A DNA stretch of 64,000 nt from DATATV01 sp036268615 (GTDB lineage: Bacteria > Actinomycetota > Actinomycetes > Mycobacteriales > Pseudonocardiaceae), in assembly GCA_036268615.1 (NCBI GenBank), contig DATATV010000068.1:124001-188000 (forward strand), read 5' to 3'. A model generated the notes under the pieces. It ran no database searches. It worked only from the letters and a program-made list of their open reading frames with translations, and was not told the origin of the DNA. Numbering within the stretch: the first letter of the stretch is position 1; each line of letters starts with the position of its first letter. The position numbers were made by a program, and so were the translations under genes. This document shows positions 45,753 through 53,583 of this stretch, piece by piece.

Positions 45753-46916
45753 ATGACGACGACTGAGAAGCCGATTGGCCAGCACGGCCTGACCGGGCAT
45801 TCGCACGGGTTCGTCCCGCGTTCGACGCGGGCGGAACTCGCCGACGGCGCCGAGGCGCCGCACGGCCGGGAGGAGAACTGGCGGTTCACCCCGATGAAGC
45901 GGCTGCGTGGGCTCATCCCCGCGCAGCCCGCGTCGGGCACCGCCGAGATCGTGGTGGACGGCCCCGCCGAGATCACCGTGGAGCGGGTGGACCGCACCGA
46001 CCAGCGGCTCGGCGAGACCGGCAAGCCCACCGAGTACGTGTCCCGGCACGCGTTCGAGTCGTTCACCGAAGCGACCGTGCTGACTCTGCCCGGGGACACC
46101 CGGGTCGAGCGGCCGGCGCTGGTCACGGTGACCGGTCCGGGCGAAGGTGCCACCGCCTACGGGCACCTCCAGGTGCGCGCCGAGCAGTTCGCCGAGGGCG
46201 TGGTGGTCATCGACTACCGCGGATCTGGCGTCTACGCGGACAACCTGGAGCTGGTGCTCGCCGACGGCGCGAAGCTGACCGTGGTGGTCGTGCACGACTG
46301 GGCCGACGACGCGGTGCACCTGAGCACGCACACCGCGCAGGTCGGCCGGGACGCGGCGGTCAAGCACACCGTGGTCACCCTGGGCGGCGACCTGGTCCGG
46401 GTCGCGCCGACGGTGCGGTTCACCGAGCGCGGTGGCGAGGCCGACCTGACCGGCCTGTACTTCGCCGACGCGGGCCAGCACCTTGAGCACCGGCTGTTCG
46501 TGGACCACGCGGTGCCCAACTGCCGCAGCAACGTCACCTACAAGGGTGCGTTGCAGGGCGACGGTGCGCACACGGTGTGGATCGGCGACGTGCTGATCCG
46601 GGCGGCCGCCGAGGGCACCGAGACCTTCGAGCTCAACCGCAACCTGGTGCTCACCGACGGCGCCCGCGCCGACTCGGTGCCCAACCTGGAGATCGAGACC
46701 GGCGAGATCGCCGGTGCCGGTCACGCCAGCGCCACCGGCCGGTTCGACGACGAGCAGTTGTTCTACCTCCAGGCCAGGGGCATCCCCGAGAACCAGGCGC
46801 GCCGCCTTGTCGTGCGCGGCTTCTTCCACGAGGTGCTGGCCAAGATCGCCGTGCCGGAGATCCGCGAGCGCCTCGAAGCGGCCATCGAGGCCGAGCTCGC
46901 GGTGGTCGGCGTATGA
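45753..46916 (+). CDS. sufD: Fe-S assembly protein SufD
   Basis: The 387-aa beta-helix protein is related to SufB, with HREENWRF-type start (GREENWRFTPMKRL), VDHAVPNCRSNVTYKG and the C-terminal RGIPENQARRLVVRGFF. It forms the SufB-SufD heterodimer where clusters assemble. ATG 45753 starts two bases after sufB. Confidence 0.96.
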   Translation: MTTTEKPIGQHGLTGHSHGFVPRSTRAELADGAEAPHGREENWRFTPMKRLRGLIPAQPASGTAEIVVDGPAEITVERVDRTDQRLGETGKPTEYVSRHAFESFTEATVLTLPGDTRVERPALVTVTGPGEGATAYGHLQVRAEQFAEGVVVIDYRGSGVYADNLELVLADGAKLTVVVVHDWADDAVHLSTHTAQVGRDAAVKHTVVTLGGDLVRVAPTVRFTERGGEADLTGLYFADAGQHLEHRLFVDHAVPNCRSNVTYKGALQGDGAHTVWIGDVLIRAAAEGTETFELNRNLVLTDGARADSVPNLEIETGEIAGAGHASATGRFDDEQLFYLQARGIPENQARRLVVRGFFHEVLAKIAVPEIRERLEAAIEAELAVVGV

Positions 46917-47236
46917 CCGGGCCGCGGGTGTGTGCGTTGTCCGACCTCGACGAGAGCAAGCCGCTCGCCATCGAGGTGGGGGACACGCCCGTGGTGCTCG
47001 TCCGGCAGGGCGAGACCGTGCACGCCCTGCGCGACGAGTGTTCGCACGCCGAGCTCGCGTTGAGCGACGGCGAGGTGACCGGCAAGGGCATCGAGTGCTT
47101 CCTGCACGGGTCGTGTTTCGACCTGCGCACCGGAGCGCCGTCCTCGCCGCCGGCCACCGAACCGGTCGACGTGTTCGCGGTGTCCGTCGTGGACGGTGAC
47201 GTGCACGTGGACACCGACCGCGTCGTCAACCGGTAA
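46913..47236 (+). CDS. Rieske-type ferredoxin in the suf operon
   Basis: The 107-aa soluble Rieske [2Fe-2S] domain has ligands in DECSHAELALSDG and ECFLHGSCFDL. It resembles the ferredoxin subunit of non-haem iron oxygenases, and similar genes sit between sufD and sufC in streptomycetes. It could deliver electrons for cluster assembly or be a recipient. It overlaps sufD by ATGA. It has no signal peptide, unlike the Rieske lipoprotein at 13295. Confidence 0.9.
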   Translation: MTGPRVCALSDLDESKPLAIEVGDTPVVLVRQGETVHALRDECSHAELALSDGEVTGKGIECFLHGSCFDLRTGAPSSPPATEPVDVFAVSVVDGDVHVDTDRVVNR

Positions 47237-47276
47237 CCCAAGACTTTCCAGTACCAGCGGGAGAAACGAAGCAGAC

Positions 47277-48053
47277 ATGGCCACCCTGGAGATCAAGGAC
47301 CTGCACGTCTCGGTGCACACCGAGGACGGCGAGAAGGAGATCCTCAAAGGTGTCGACCTGACCATCCGGTCGGGCGAGACGCACGCGATCATGGGGCCGA
47401 ACGGTTCCGGCAAGTCCACCCTGTCCTACGCCATCGCCGGCCACCCGAAGTACCAGGTGACCTCCGGCGAGGTGCTGCTGGACGGCGAGGACGTGCTGGG
47501 CCTCACCGTCGACGAACGCGCCCGGGCCGGCATCTTCCTGGCCATGCAGTACCCGGTCGAGGTGCCCGGCGTGTCCATGTCGAACTTCCTGCGCACCGCG
47601 GCCACCGCCGTGCGCGGCGAGGCGCCGCAGGTGCGGCACTGGGTCAAGGAAGTCAAGTCGGCCATGACCGACCTGGAGATCGACGCGGCGTTCGCCGACC
47701 GCAGCGTGAACGAGGGCTTCTCCGGTGGCGAGAAGAAGCGCCACGAGATCCTGCAACTGTCGTTGCTGCGCCCGAAGATCGCGATCCTGGACGAGACCGA
47801 CTCCGGCCTGGACGTGGACGCGCTGCGGGTGGTGTCCGACGGCGTCAACCGCTACAAGGAGTCCGGGGACGTGGGCGTCATGCTGATCACCCACTACACC
47901 CGCATCCTCAAACACATCACGCCCGACTTCGTGCACGTCTTCGCCGGCGGCCGGATCGTCGAGTCCGGCGGGTCGGAACTGGCCCAGCAGCTGGAGAACG
48001 AGGGCTACGTCCGGTTCACCGGCGGGAAGCGTGAGGAGGTCGTGGCGCCATGA
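47277..48053 (+). CDS. sufC: Fe-S assembly ATPase SufC
   Basis: The 258-aa ABC-type ATPase has Walker A MGPNGSGKSTLSYAIAG, signature FSGGEKKRHEILQ, Walker B AILDETDSGLDVDAL and H-loop ITHYTRIL, all in the SufC-specific form. ATG 47277 follows GGGAGAAA. The 40-bp gap after the Rieske gene is the largest in the operon. ATP hydrolysis remodels SufBD for cluster formation. Confidence 0.98.
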   Translation: MATLEIKDLHVSVHTEDGEKEILKGVDLTIRSGETHAIMGPNGSGKSTLSYAIAGHPKYQVTSGEVLLDGEDVLGLTVDERARAGIFLAMQYPVEVPGVSMSNFLRTAATAVRGEAPQVRHWVKEVKSAMTDLEIDAAFADRSVNEGFSGGEKKRHEILQLSLLRPKIAILDETDSGLDVDALRVVSDGVNRYKESGDVGVMLITHYTRILKHITPDFVHVFAGGRIVESGGSELAQQLENEGYVRFTGGKREEVVAP

Positions 48054-49345
48054 CCACGACCGCCCTGCCGCTGGATGTGGAGACCATCCGCAAGGACTTC
48101 CCGATCCTGGGCCGTACGGTCCGGGACGGGAAACGGTTGGTGTACCTGGACTCCGGGGCGACCTCGCAGAAACCGCGGCAGGTGCTGGACGCCGAGCGGG
48201 CGTTCACCGAGACGTCCAACGCGGCAGTGCACCGGGGGGCGCACCAGCTGGCCGAGGAGGCCGACGACGCCTACGAGGGCGCCCGCGGGCGGATCGCCGA
48301 GTTCGTCGGGGTCGACGCCGGTGAGCTGGTGTTCACCAAGAACGCCACCGAAGGCATCAACCTGGTCGCCTACGCGATGAGCAACGCGCGCACCTCCGGG
48401 TCCGCCGACGCCGAGCGCTTCCGGCTCGGCCCGGGCGACGAGGTCGTCGTGACCGAGATGGAGCACCACGCCAATCTCGTTCCGTGGCAACAGTTGTGTG
48501 AGCGCACCGGGGCGACCCTGCGCTGGTTCGCGATCACCGACGACGGCCGGCTGGACCTGTCCAACATCGACGAACTGGTGAACGACCGGACCAGGCTGGT
48601 CGCCTTCACCCACCAGTCCAACGTGCTGGGCACGGTCAATCCGCCGGCGCAGATCGTGGCCAGGGCACGTGAGGTCGGCGCGCTGACCGTGCTGGACGCC
48701 TGCCAGTCGGTGCCGCACTCGCCGGTGGACTTCGGCGCGCTGGGTGTGGACTTCGCCGCGTTCTCCGGGCACAAGATGCTCGGCCCGACCGGGGTCGGCG
48801 TGCTCTACGGCCGCCGGGAGCTGCTGGAGATCATGCCGCCGTTCCTGACCGGCGGGTCGATGATCGAGATGGTGCACATGGCGCGGTCCACCTTCGCGCC
48901 GCCGCCGCAGCGGTTCGAGGCCGGGGTGCCGAACTTCGCGCAGGCGGTCGGCCTTGGTGCCGCGGTGGACTACCTGAACGTGGTTGGCATGTCCCGCATC
49001 GCCGAGCACGAGCACCTGCTCACCGAGGCCGCGTTGGCCGGGCTGGCCGAGAACCCGGGTGTCCGGGTGGTCGGTCCGACGCCGGAGGGCCCGACGGGAA
49101 CATCGGACCGGGGTGGTGCTGTTTCCTTCGTTGTGGAGGGAATCCACGCGCACGACGTGGGCCAGGTGCTCGACGACCTGGGGATCGCCGTTCGGGTGGG
49201 GCACCACTGCGCGTGGCCGCTGCACCGCCGGTACGGGGTCGCGGCCACCGTGCGGGCCACCTTCTACCTCTACAACGACCTCGACGAGGTCACCGCATTG
49301 CTGGACGGGGTGCGGGAGGCACAGCGCTTCTTCGGGACGGTCTGA
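48050..49345 (+). CDS. sufS: Cysteine desulfurase SufS
   Basis: The 431-aa class II PLP enzyme has PLP lysine (about 242) in FSGHKMLGPTGVGVLYG and the catalytic cysteine (about 387) in RVGHHCAWPLHRR. HQSNVLGTVNP and DACQSVPH bind the cofactor. It hands persulfide sulfur to SufU downstream. ATG 48050 overlaps sufC by ATGA. Confidence 0.97.
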   Translation: MTTTALPLDVETIRKDFPILGRTVRDGKRLVYLDSGATSQKPRQVLDAERAFTETSNAAVHRGAHQLAEEADDAYEGARGRIAEFVGVDAGELVFTKNATEGINLVAYAMSNARTSGSADAERFRLGPGDEVVVTEMEHHANLVPWQQLCERTGATLRWFAITDDGRLDLSNIDELVNDRTRLVAFTHQSNVLGTVNPPAQIVARAREVGALTVLDACQSVPHSPVDFGALGVDFAAFSGHKMLGPTGVGVLYGRRELLEIMPPFLTGGSMIEMVHMARSTFAPPPQRFEAGVPNFAQAVGLGAAVDYLNVVGMSRIAEHEHLLTEAALAGLAENPGVRVVGPTPEGPTGTSDRGGAVSFVVEGIHAHDVGQVLDDLGIAVRVGHHCAWPLHRRYGVAATVRATFYLYNDLDEVTALLDGVREAQRFFGTV

Positions 49346-49797
49346 TGCGACTGGATCAGATGTACCAGGAGATCATCCTGGACCACTACAAGCACCCGCA
49401 CGGGCGTGGTCTGCGCGACCCCTTCGAGGCCGAGGTACACCACGTCAACCCCACCTGTGGGGACGAGGTGACGCTTCGGGTGCACCTGAAGGGCGACGGG
49501 ACGCAGGCCGAGGTCGCGGACGTGTCCTACGAGGGGCAGGGCTGCTCCATCAGCCAGGCTTCCGCGTCGGTGCTGACCGACCTGGTCATCGGCCGCACGG
49601 TCGAGCAGGCGTTCGGCACGCTGGACGAGTTCGTCAAGCTGATGCAGGGTCGCGGCCAGGTGGAACCGGATGAGGACGTGCTGGAGGACGCCATCGCCTT
49701 CGCCGGGGTGGCCAAGTATCCGGCACGGGTGAAATGCGCACTGCTGGGCTGGATGGCGTTCAAGGACGCCGTCGCACGCGCCACAACCGACACGTGA
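49345..49797 (+). CDS. sufU: Zinc-dependent sulfurtransferase SufU
   Basis: The 150-aa protein has the SufU set Cys38, Asp40, Cys67 and Cys131 (NPTCGDEVTL, GQGCSISQAS, RVKCALLGW), binding zinc and accepting sulfur from SufS. The insertion separating it from IscU-type scaffolds is present between 67 and 131. Its ATG shares its first base with the sufS stop. Confidence 0.96.
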   Translation: MRLDQMYQEIILDHYKHPHGRGLRDPFEAEVHHVNPTCGDEVTLRVHLKGDGTQAEVADVSYEGQGCSISQASASVLTDLVIGRTVEQAFGTLDEFVKLMQGRGQVEPDEDVLEDAIAFAGVAKYPARVKCALLGWMAFKDAVARATTDT

Positions 49798-49808
49798 GGT
49801 GAACGCCA

Positions 49809-50225
49809 ATGACCACCGGTGAAGTGAACACCGACGCCGCCTCCCGCGAGGGGCGAACGGCCGAGGACCTGCCCGAGCAGCAGTCCGCGCCGGTTGTCGT
49901 CGACCAGAAGAAGATCGACGACGTCGAGGAGGCCATGCGCGACGTGGTCGACCCCGAACTGGGCATCAACGTCGTCGACCTCGGGCTGGTCTACGACATC
50001 CGGGTGGACCAGGAGAATGTCGCGCTGGTCGACATGACGCTGACCTCGGCGGCCTGCCCGCTGACCGATGTGATCGAGGACCAGGCGCGCAGCGCGCTGG
50101 TCGGCACCGGTGACGGCGTCGTGTCCGACGTGCGGATCAACTGGGTCTGGATGCCGCCGTGGGGCCCGGAGAAGATCACCGAGGACGGCCGCGAGCAGCT
50201 GCGCGCGCTCGGCTTCACGGTCTGA
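49809..50225 (+). CDS. sufT: SufT/MIP18-family Fe-S maturation protein
   Basis: The 138-aa DUF59 protein has the MIP18 signature MRDVVDPELGINVVDLGLVY and TSAACPLTDVIEDQ with the conserved cysteine, plus a C-terminal WMPPWGPEKITEDGR. SufT proteins help mature Fe-S clients during high demand. The first 35 residues are a polar, probably disordered tail. It is the last suf gene, before a strong terminator. Confidence 0.94.
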   Translation: MTTGEVNTDAASREGRTAEDLPEQQSAPVVVDQKKIDDVEEAMRDVVDPELGINVVDLGLVYDIRVDQENVALVDMTLTSAACPLTDVIEDQARSALVGTGDGVVSDVRINWVWMPPWGPEKITEDGREQLRALGFTV

Positions 50226-50249
50226 GCCCACACCACCACCGAACTCCGG

Positions 50250-50283
50250 ATCGCCCGGGACGCCCACCAGCGTCCCGGGCGAT
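50250..50283 (+). terminator. suf operon terminator
   Basis: ATCGCCCGGGACG (50250-50262) and CGTCCCGGGCGAT (50271-50283) form a perfect 13-bp stem with an eight-base loop, 25 bases after sufT. Confidence 0.85.
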
Positions 50284-50316
50284 TCGCGTCCGGGGTTGAC
50301 AGCCGGATAGCATTTA

Positions 50317-50331
50317 TTGGACCAGGTCCAA
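50317..50331. promoter_or_regulatory. 15-bp MarR-type operator
   Basis: TTGGACCAGGTCCAA is a perfect inverted repeat with one central base, 17 bp upstream of a MarR-GNAT gene. TTGACA at 50296-50301 and TAGCAT at 50308-50313 lie just upstream, so a bound dimer would block transcription. Autoregulation is inferred. Confidence 0.6.
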
Positions 50332-50347
50332 CAAATGAGGAGCCGTG

Positions 50348-51295
50348 ATGATCCGGTCGATCGAGGACCAGGTCGGCGCGGTCCGCGCGTTCACCCGCCG
50401 CTGGTCGGAGGTGGCCCGGGTGCTCGACGCCGGACTGTTGGAGTCGCCCTACGCCCTCACCGAGGCCCGGGTGCTGTTCGAGTTGAACCAGGCCGACAGC
50501 CTCGACCTGCGGGAACTGCGGCGGATCATGGACATCGACCCCTCCTACCTGACCCGGATCGTCGGCCGGTTCACCGCCGACGGGCTGGTCGCGGCCCACC
50601 CGTCGACCGCCGACGCGCGCAAGCGGGTGCTGCGGCTGACCGAGCAGGGCCGGTCGGTGGCCCGGCTGCTGGACGAGCGCTCCCAGGAGCAGAACCGCGC
50701 GCTGCTGGCACCGCTGGAGGAGGCCGACCGGGAGCGGCTGACCGCGGCGATGGACACCGTCCGCGAGGTGATCGACCGCGCCACCGGGCGGGCGTCGACC
50801 GGACCGCGTGGCACGTTCCGGCTGCGCGCGCTGCGCTCGGGCGACCTGGGCTGGGTGATCGCCCGCCACGCGACCGTCTACGCCGACGAGTACGGCTGGG
50901 ACGACTCGTTCGAGGCCCTGGTGGCCCGCGTCGTCGCCGACTTCGCCCAGCACCGACTACCCGGTCGGGACGACGCGTGGATCGCCGAGGTGGACGGTCA
51001 GCCGGTCGGCTGTGTGTTCTGCGTGCACACCGAGGACGAGCGCGTCGGGCAACTCCGACTGCTGCTCGTCGATCCCGCGGGTCGCGGCCTCGGGGTCGGG
51101 TCCGCGCTGGTCGACGCGTGCGTGCGGTTCGCCCGGGAGGCCGGCTATCAGCGACTGGTCCTGTGGACCAACGACGTCCTGGCCTCGGCCCGGCGGATCT
51201 ATCGGGCCGCCGGCTTCACCCTGGCCGATCAGGATTCGCACCGAAGCTTCGGGCACGACCTGGTCGGCCAGCACTGGGAGCTGCGGCTCAGCTGA
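50348..51295 (+). CDS. MarR-GNAT fusion regulator/acetyltransferase
   Basis: The 315-aa fusion has an N-terminal MarR winged helix (about 1-145; LRELRRIMDIDPSYLTRIVG, wing HPSTADARKRVLRLT) joined to a GNAT acetyltransferase (about 155-313; LRLLLVDPAGRGLGVGSALV as the acetyl-CoA loop, LWTNDVLASARRIYRAAGF). I chose ATG 50348 because GAGGAG (50337-50342) is five bases away; the GTG at 50345 is too close. Fusions of this type are widespread, and targets are mostly unknown. It overlaps the convergent XRE gene by eight bases. Confidence 0.92.
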   Translation: MIRSIEDQVGAVRAFTRRWSEVARVLDAGLLESPYALTEARVLFELNQADSLDLRELRRIMDIDPSYLTRIVGRFTADGLVAAHPSTADARKRVLRLTEQGRSVARLLDERSQEQNRALLAPLEEADRERLTAAMDTVREVIDRATGRASTGPRGTFRLRALRSGDLGWVIARHATVYADEYGWDDSFEALVARVVADFAQHRLPGRDDAWIAEVDGQPVGCVFCVHTEDERVGQLRLLLVDPAGRGLGVGSALVDACVRFAREAGYQRLVLWTNDVLASARRIYRAAGFTLADQDSHRSFGHDLVGQHWELRLS

Positions 51296-51764
51296 CCAGG
51301 GCGGTCACCAGCTCACTGGCCGGCAGGTCGCACAGCTGCGCCAGGTACTGGATGGCGGCCGGGTGCAGCGCGACCACGCTGGGCCGGTCGCCCGGCAGGT
51401 CCCGGACCTGGCGGGCGGCCAAGCCGCGGACCGGCTCCAGCTCCGGTCGGGCGTGCGTGGCCAGCGTGCGCAGGTCGACGTCGATGGTCCCGGACGGGCC
51501 GGGCGACAGCCGGGCGTGCACCCTGCCCAGCAGCTCCGGTGCGCTGGTGCCCAGCGCGGCACACAGCTCCACCAGTTTGACCACCGACAGCGTGCGGGTG
51601 CCCAGTTCGTAGGCGGCGAGGGCAGGCAGGGAGATCTCCGACTCCAGGTGAGCCTGAAGATCCTTCCGGGTCCAGCCGCGGGCCTTGCGGGTCTGGCGAA
51701 GCTCGTCGCCGAGGACCCCGGGATAGGCGGCCAGTAGGTTGTTGCGCGCGTTCACGGGCCGCAT
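51288..51764 (-). CDS. XRE family DNA-binding protein
   Basis: The 158-aa protein has an N-terminal Cro/CI helix-turn-helix at about 18-75 (LGDELRQTRKARGWTRKDLQ, SLPALAAYELGTRTLSVVKL) and a short C-terminal helical domain. The two-domain size and DVDLRTL linker are loosely reminiscent of BldD, but identity looks low, so I do not name it BldD. ATG 51764 gives MRPVNARNN; GTG 51755 is an alternative start. It is downstream of alkB on the same strand. Confidence 0.75.
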   Translation of the reverse strand: MRPVNARNNLLAAYPGVLGDELRQTRKARGWTRKDLQAHLESEISLPALAAYELGTRTLSVVKLVELCAALGTSAPELLGRVHARLSPGPSGTIDVDLRTLATHARPELEPVRGLAARQVRDLPGDRPSVVALHPAAIQYLAQLCDLPASELVTALVS

Positions 51765-51874
51765 TCGAAGCCGGCTCGCCGACGGATTGGGTTGTGCGCC
51801 GGCCGCGCCTGAATTTGCGCCATCCGGGTGATCGTTGTTGCCAGTCGGGGTGTCGGCGTGGAATAAGCGTCGGC

Positions 51875-52540
51875 TCAGTCGAACCGGGTGAACCCGGACT
51901 CGCGCAGCGTGATGTTCAGCCGGCCCTCCCTCGGCCCGATTGTCGGATCGCCGGTACCCGGCTGAATGCGTGGCACTCCGTGATACGCCATTCGGGACGG
52001 GCCGCCGAAGACGAACAGATCGCCCGACTCCAGTTCCACGTCCGCCCACGGCCGATTCCGGTTCTTCGTGTTGCCGAACCGGAAAAGACAGGTGTCGCCG
52101 ATACTGAACGAGACGACCGGAGCGCGGCTGCGTTCCTCTTTGTCCACATGAAGTCCCATCCGCGCGGCCGAATCGTAGAAATTGATCAGCGCGATATCCG
52201 GATGGTAGGCGGCCCCGGCCGCCGGGTCGGCGTAGGCGTCGGCGACCGCCCGCCGGCCCAGCTCGGCCAGCCACTCCGGGAAGGGCTTCACCGGCTCGCC
52301 GTCCCCGTCGTCCACCGTGCGCGAGTACCGGTAGGGGCGCCAGTGCCAGCCAAGACACACCGTGCGCACCGACATCACCCCACCGGTGGGCAGTCGGGCC
52401 GCGCGCAGCCCGGCCGGTGGCCGGGCCCACTCCCGGCAGGCCGCGACGAGCTCGCGCTGCACCGGTTCGGCCAGCCAGTCGGGCAGGTGCACGGCCCCTG
52501 GCGCGACCTCCGCCCTTGGTCGGGGAAGCAATCCACTCAC
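51875..52540 (-). CDS. AlkB-family 2-oxoglutarate dioxygenase
   Basis: The 221-aa enzyme has Fe(II) ligands His131, Asp133 (GLHVDKEE) and His187 (MAYHGVPRI), with 2-oxoglutarate arginines 207 and 213 in RLNITLR. NFYDSAARMG and SFSIGDTCLFRFG are classic AlkB. It oxidatively reverses N-alkyl damage in nucleic acids; substrate range is not readable from sequence. The start is GTG 52540. It diverges from a GNAT-like gene. Confidence 0.94.
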   Translation of the reverse strand: MSGLLPRPRAEVAPGAVHLPDWLAEPVQRELVAACREWARPPAGLRAARLPTGGVMSVRTVCLGWHWRPYRYSRTVDDGDGEPVKPFPEWLAELGRRAVADAYADPAAGAAYHPDIALINFYDSAARMGLHVDKEERSRAPVVSFSIGDTCLFRFGNTKNRNRPWADVELESGDLFVFGGPSRMAYHGVPRIQPGTGDPTIGPREGRLNITLRESGFTRFD

Positions 52541-52645
52541 CCGGTAATTGTGCAGTCCCGGTGTGTCACCCGGCCGTGTTTAACGGCTCAATCAAGATCG
52601 GCGAGTGACGGGGCCGCGCCGACTCGCATACGGTAAGAAGCAGCC

Positions 52646-53434
52646 ATGGCCGACCTCGCACAGTTGCTGCGGGCAGTGGCCGACGGAGAACCGCCGGCCA
52701 CGGACGCAGAGCTCATCGTGCTGACGCCGCCCGACGAACGGTCGGTCGGCGTGCTGGCCTTCCCCGGATTCACCGTGGTGTCCGCCGACTTGGCCCCGGA
52801 GTCGGTGCACGCGCTGGTGCCGGCGGGTGACCCGGCCGCGCCGGTGAACCCGATGTTCCTGGCCGTGCTGGAGGGCCGGACCGGCCGCCGGGTGGACAAT
52901 CTGGACATCGTGCTGTGCGCGCGGGGGACCGGCCGCCGGTTCGGACTGGACCTCAACGAGCTGACCGCGGCCGATCCGGAGGCCAACCACCCTCGGGTGC
53001 TGCGCACGCTGGCCCACCGCTCCGAGGTGCGCGCGTGGACCTGTCCCGGTGGCCTGCTCGTGCTCGGTCGCGGGGTGGCCGGCCGGTGGGAGGTCACCGT
53101 CGAGGTCGACCGCCGGCTGCGTGGCTTCGGCCTTGGCCGGGGCCTGCTCACCGCGGCGCTGGGCTTCGTGCCGCACGACGACCTGGTGTGGGCGCAGGTC
53201 GCGCCGGGCAATGCTCCCTCGGTGCGGGCCGCGCTGGGCGCGGGCTACCGCCCGGTCGGCTCCGAGGTGCTGCTGTTCCCGCCGGCCGAGCTGTCCGGCT
53301 CGGATGGCTCGAACGGTTCGGATGGCTCGAATGGTTCGGTCGGTGGCACGGCGAACGGCCACCGCTTCGACTGGTTCGCCGAGGAGGCACCGGCCGTCGA
53401 CGAGGCCGGGGACCGGGCCGATTTCGCCGAGTGA
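52646..53434 (+). CDS. GNAT-like acetyltransferase with repeat loop
   Basis: The 262-aa protein has a C-terminal GNAT-like region: RRLRGFGLGRGLLTAALGFV as the acetyl-CoA helix, then VWAQVAPGNAPSVRAALGAGY. Residues around 214-231 are a Ser/Asp/Asn/Gly repeat (GSDGSNGSDGSNGSVGG) encoded by an 18-bp DNA repeat unit, probably a variable-length loop. The N-terminal half has no clear family. ATG 52646 follows AAGAAG at 52635-52640. Confidence 0.7.
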   Translation: MADLAQLLRAVADGEPPATDAELIVLTPPDERSVGVLAFPGFTVVSADLAPESVHALVPAGDPAAPVNPMFLAVLEGRTGRRVDNLDIVLCARGTGRRFGLDLNELTAADPEANHPRVLRTLAHRSEVRAWTCPGGLLVLGRGVAGRWEVTVEVDRRLRGFGLGRGLLTAALGFVPHDDLVWAQVAPGNAPSVRAALGAGYRPVGSEVLLFPPAELSGSDGSNGSDGSNGSVGGTANGHRFDWFAEEAPAVDEAGDRADFAE

Positions 53435-53583
53435 CATCAGGTTCGCGGTACGTAACACTTTAGATGAGCGGTGAAGTATCCCCTGATCGTAGGTTGACCC
53501 AGCGTGCACAGGGTGTCACGCTCCCTCACGTCATTTTCACTCGCCCGGGTGTCGGGGTCGGGCGTCAATTCTGGAGGGCCCCT

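Noticed and set aside
50296..50313. Standard sigma-70 promoter TTGACA/TAGCAT for the MarR-GNAT gene
   Set aside because: The two hexamers are only six bases apart, too close to act as one -35/-10 pair; TAGCAT alone may serve as the -10.
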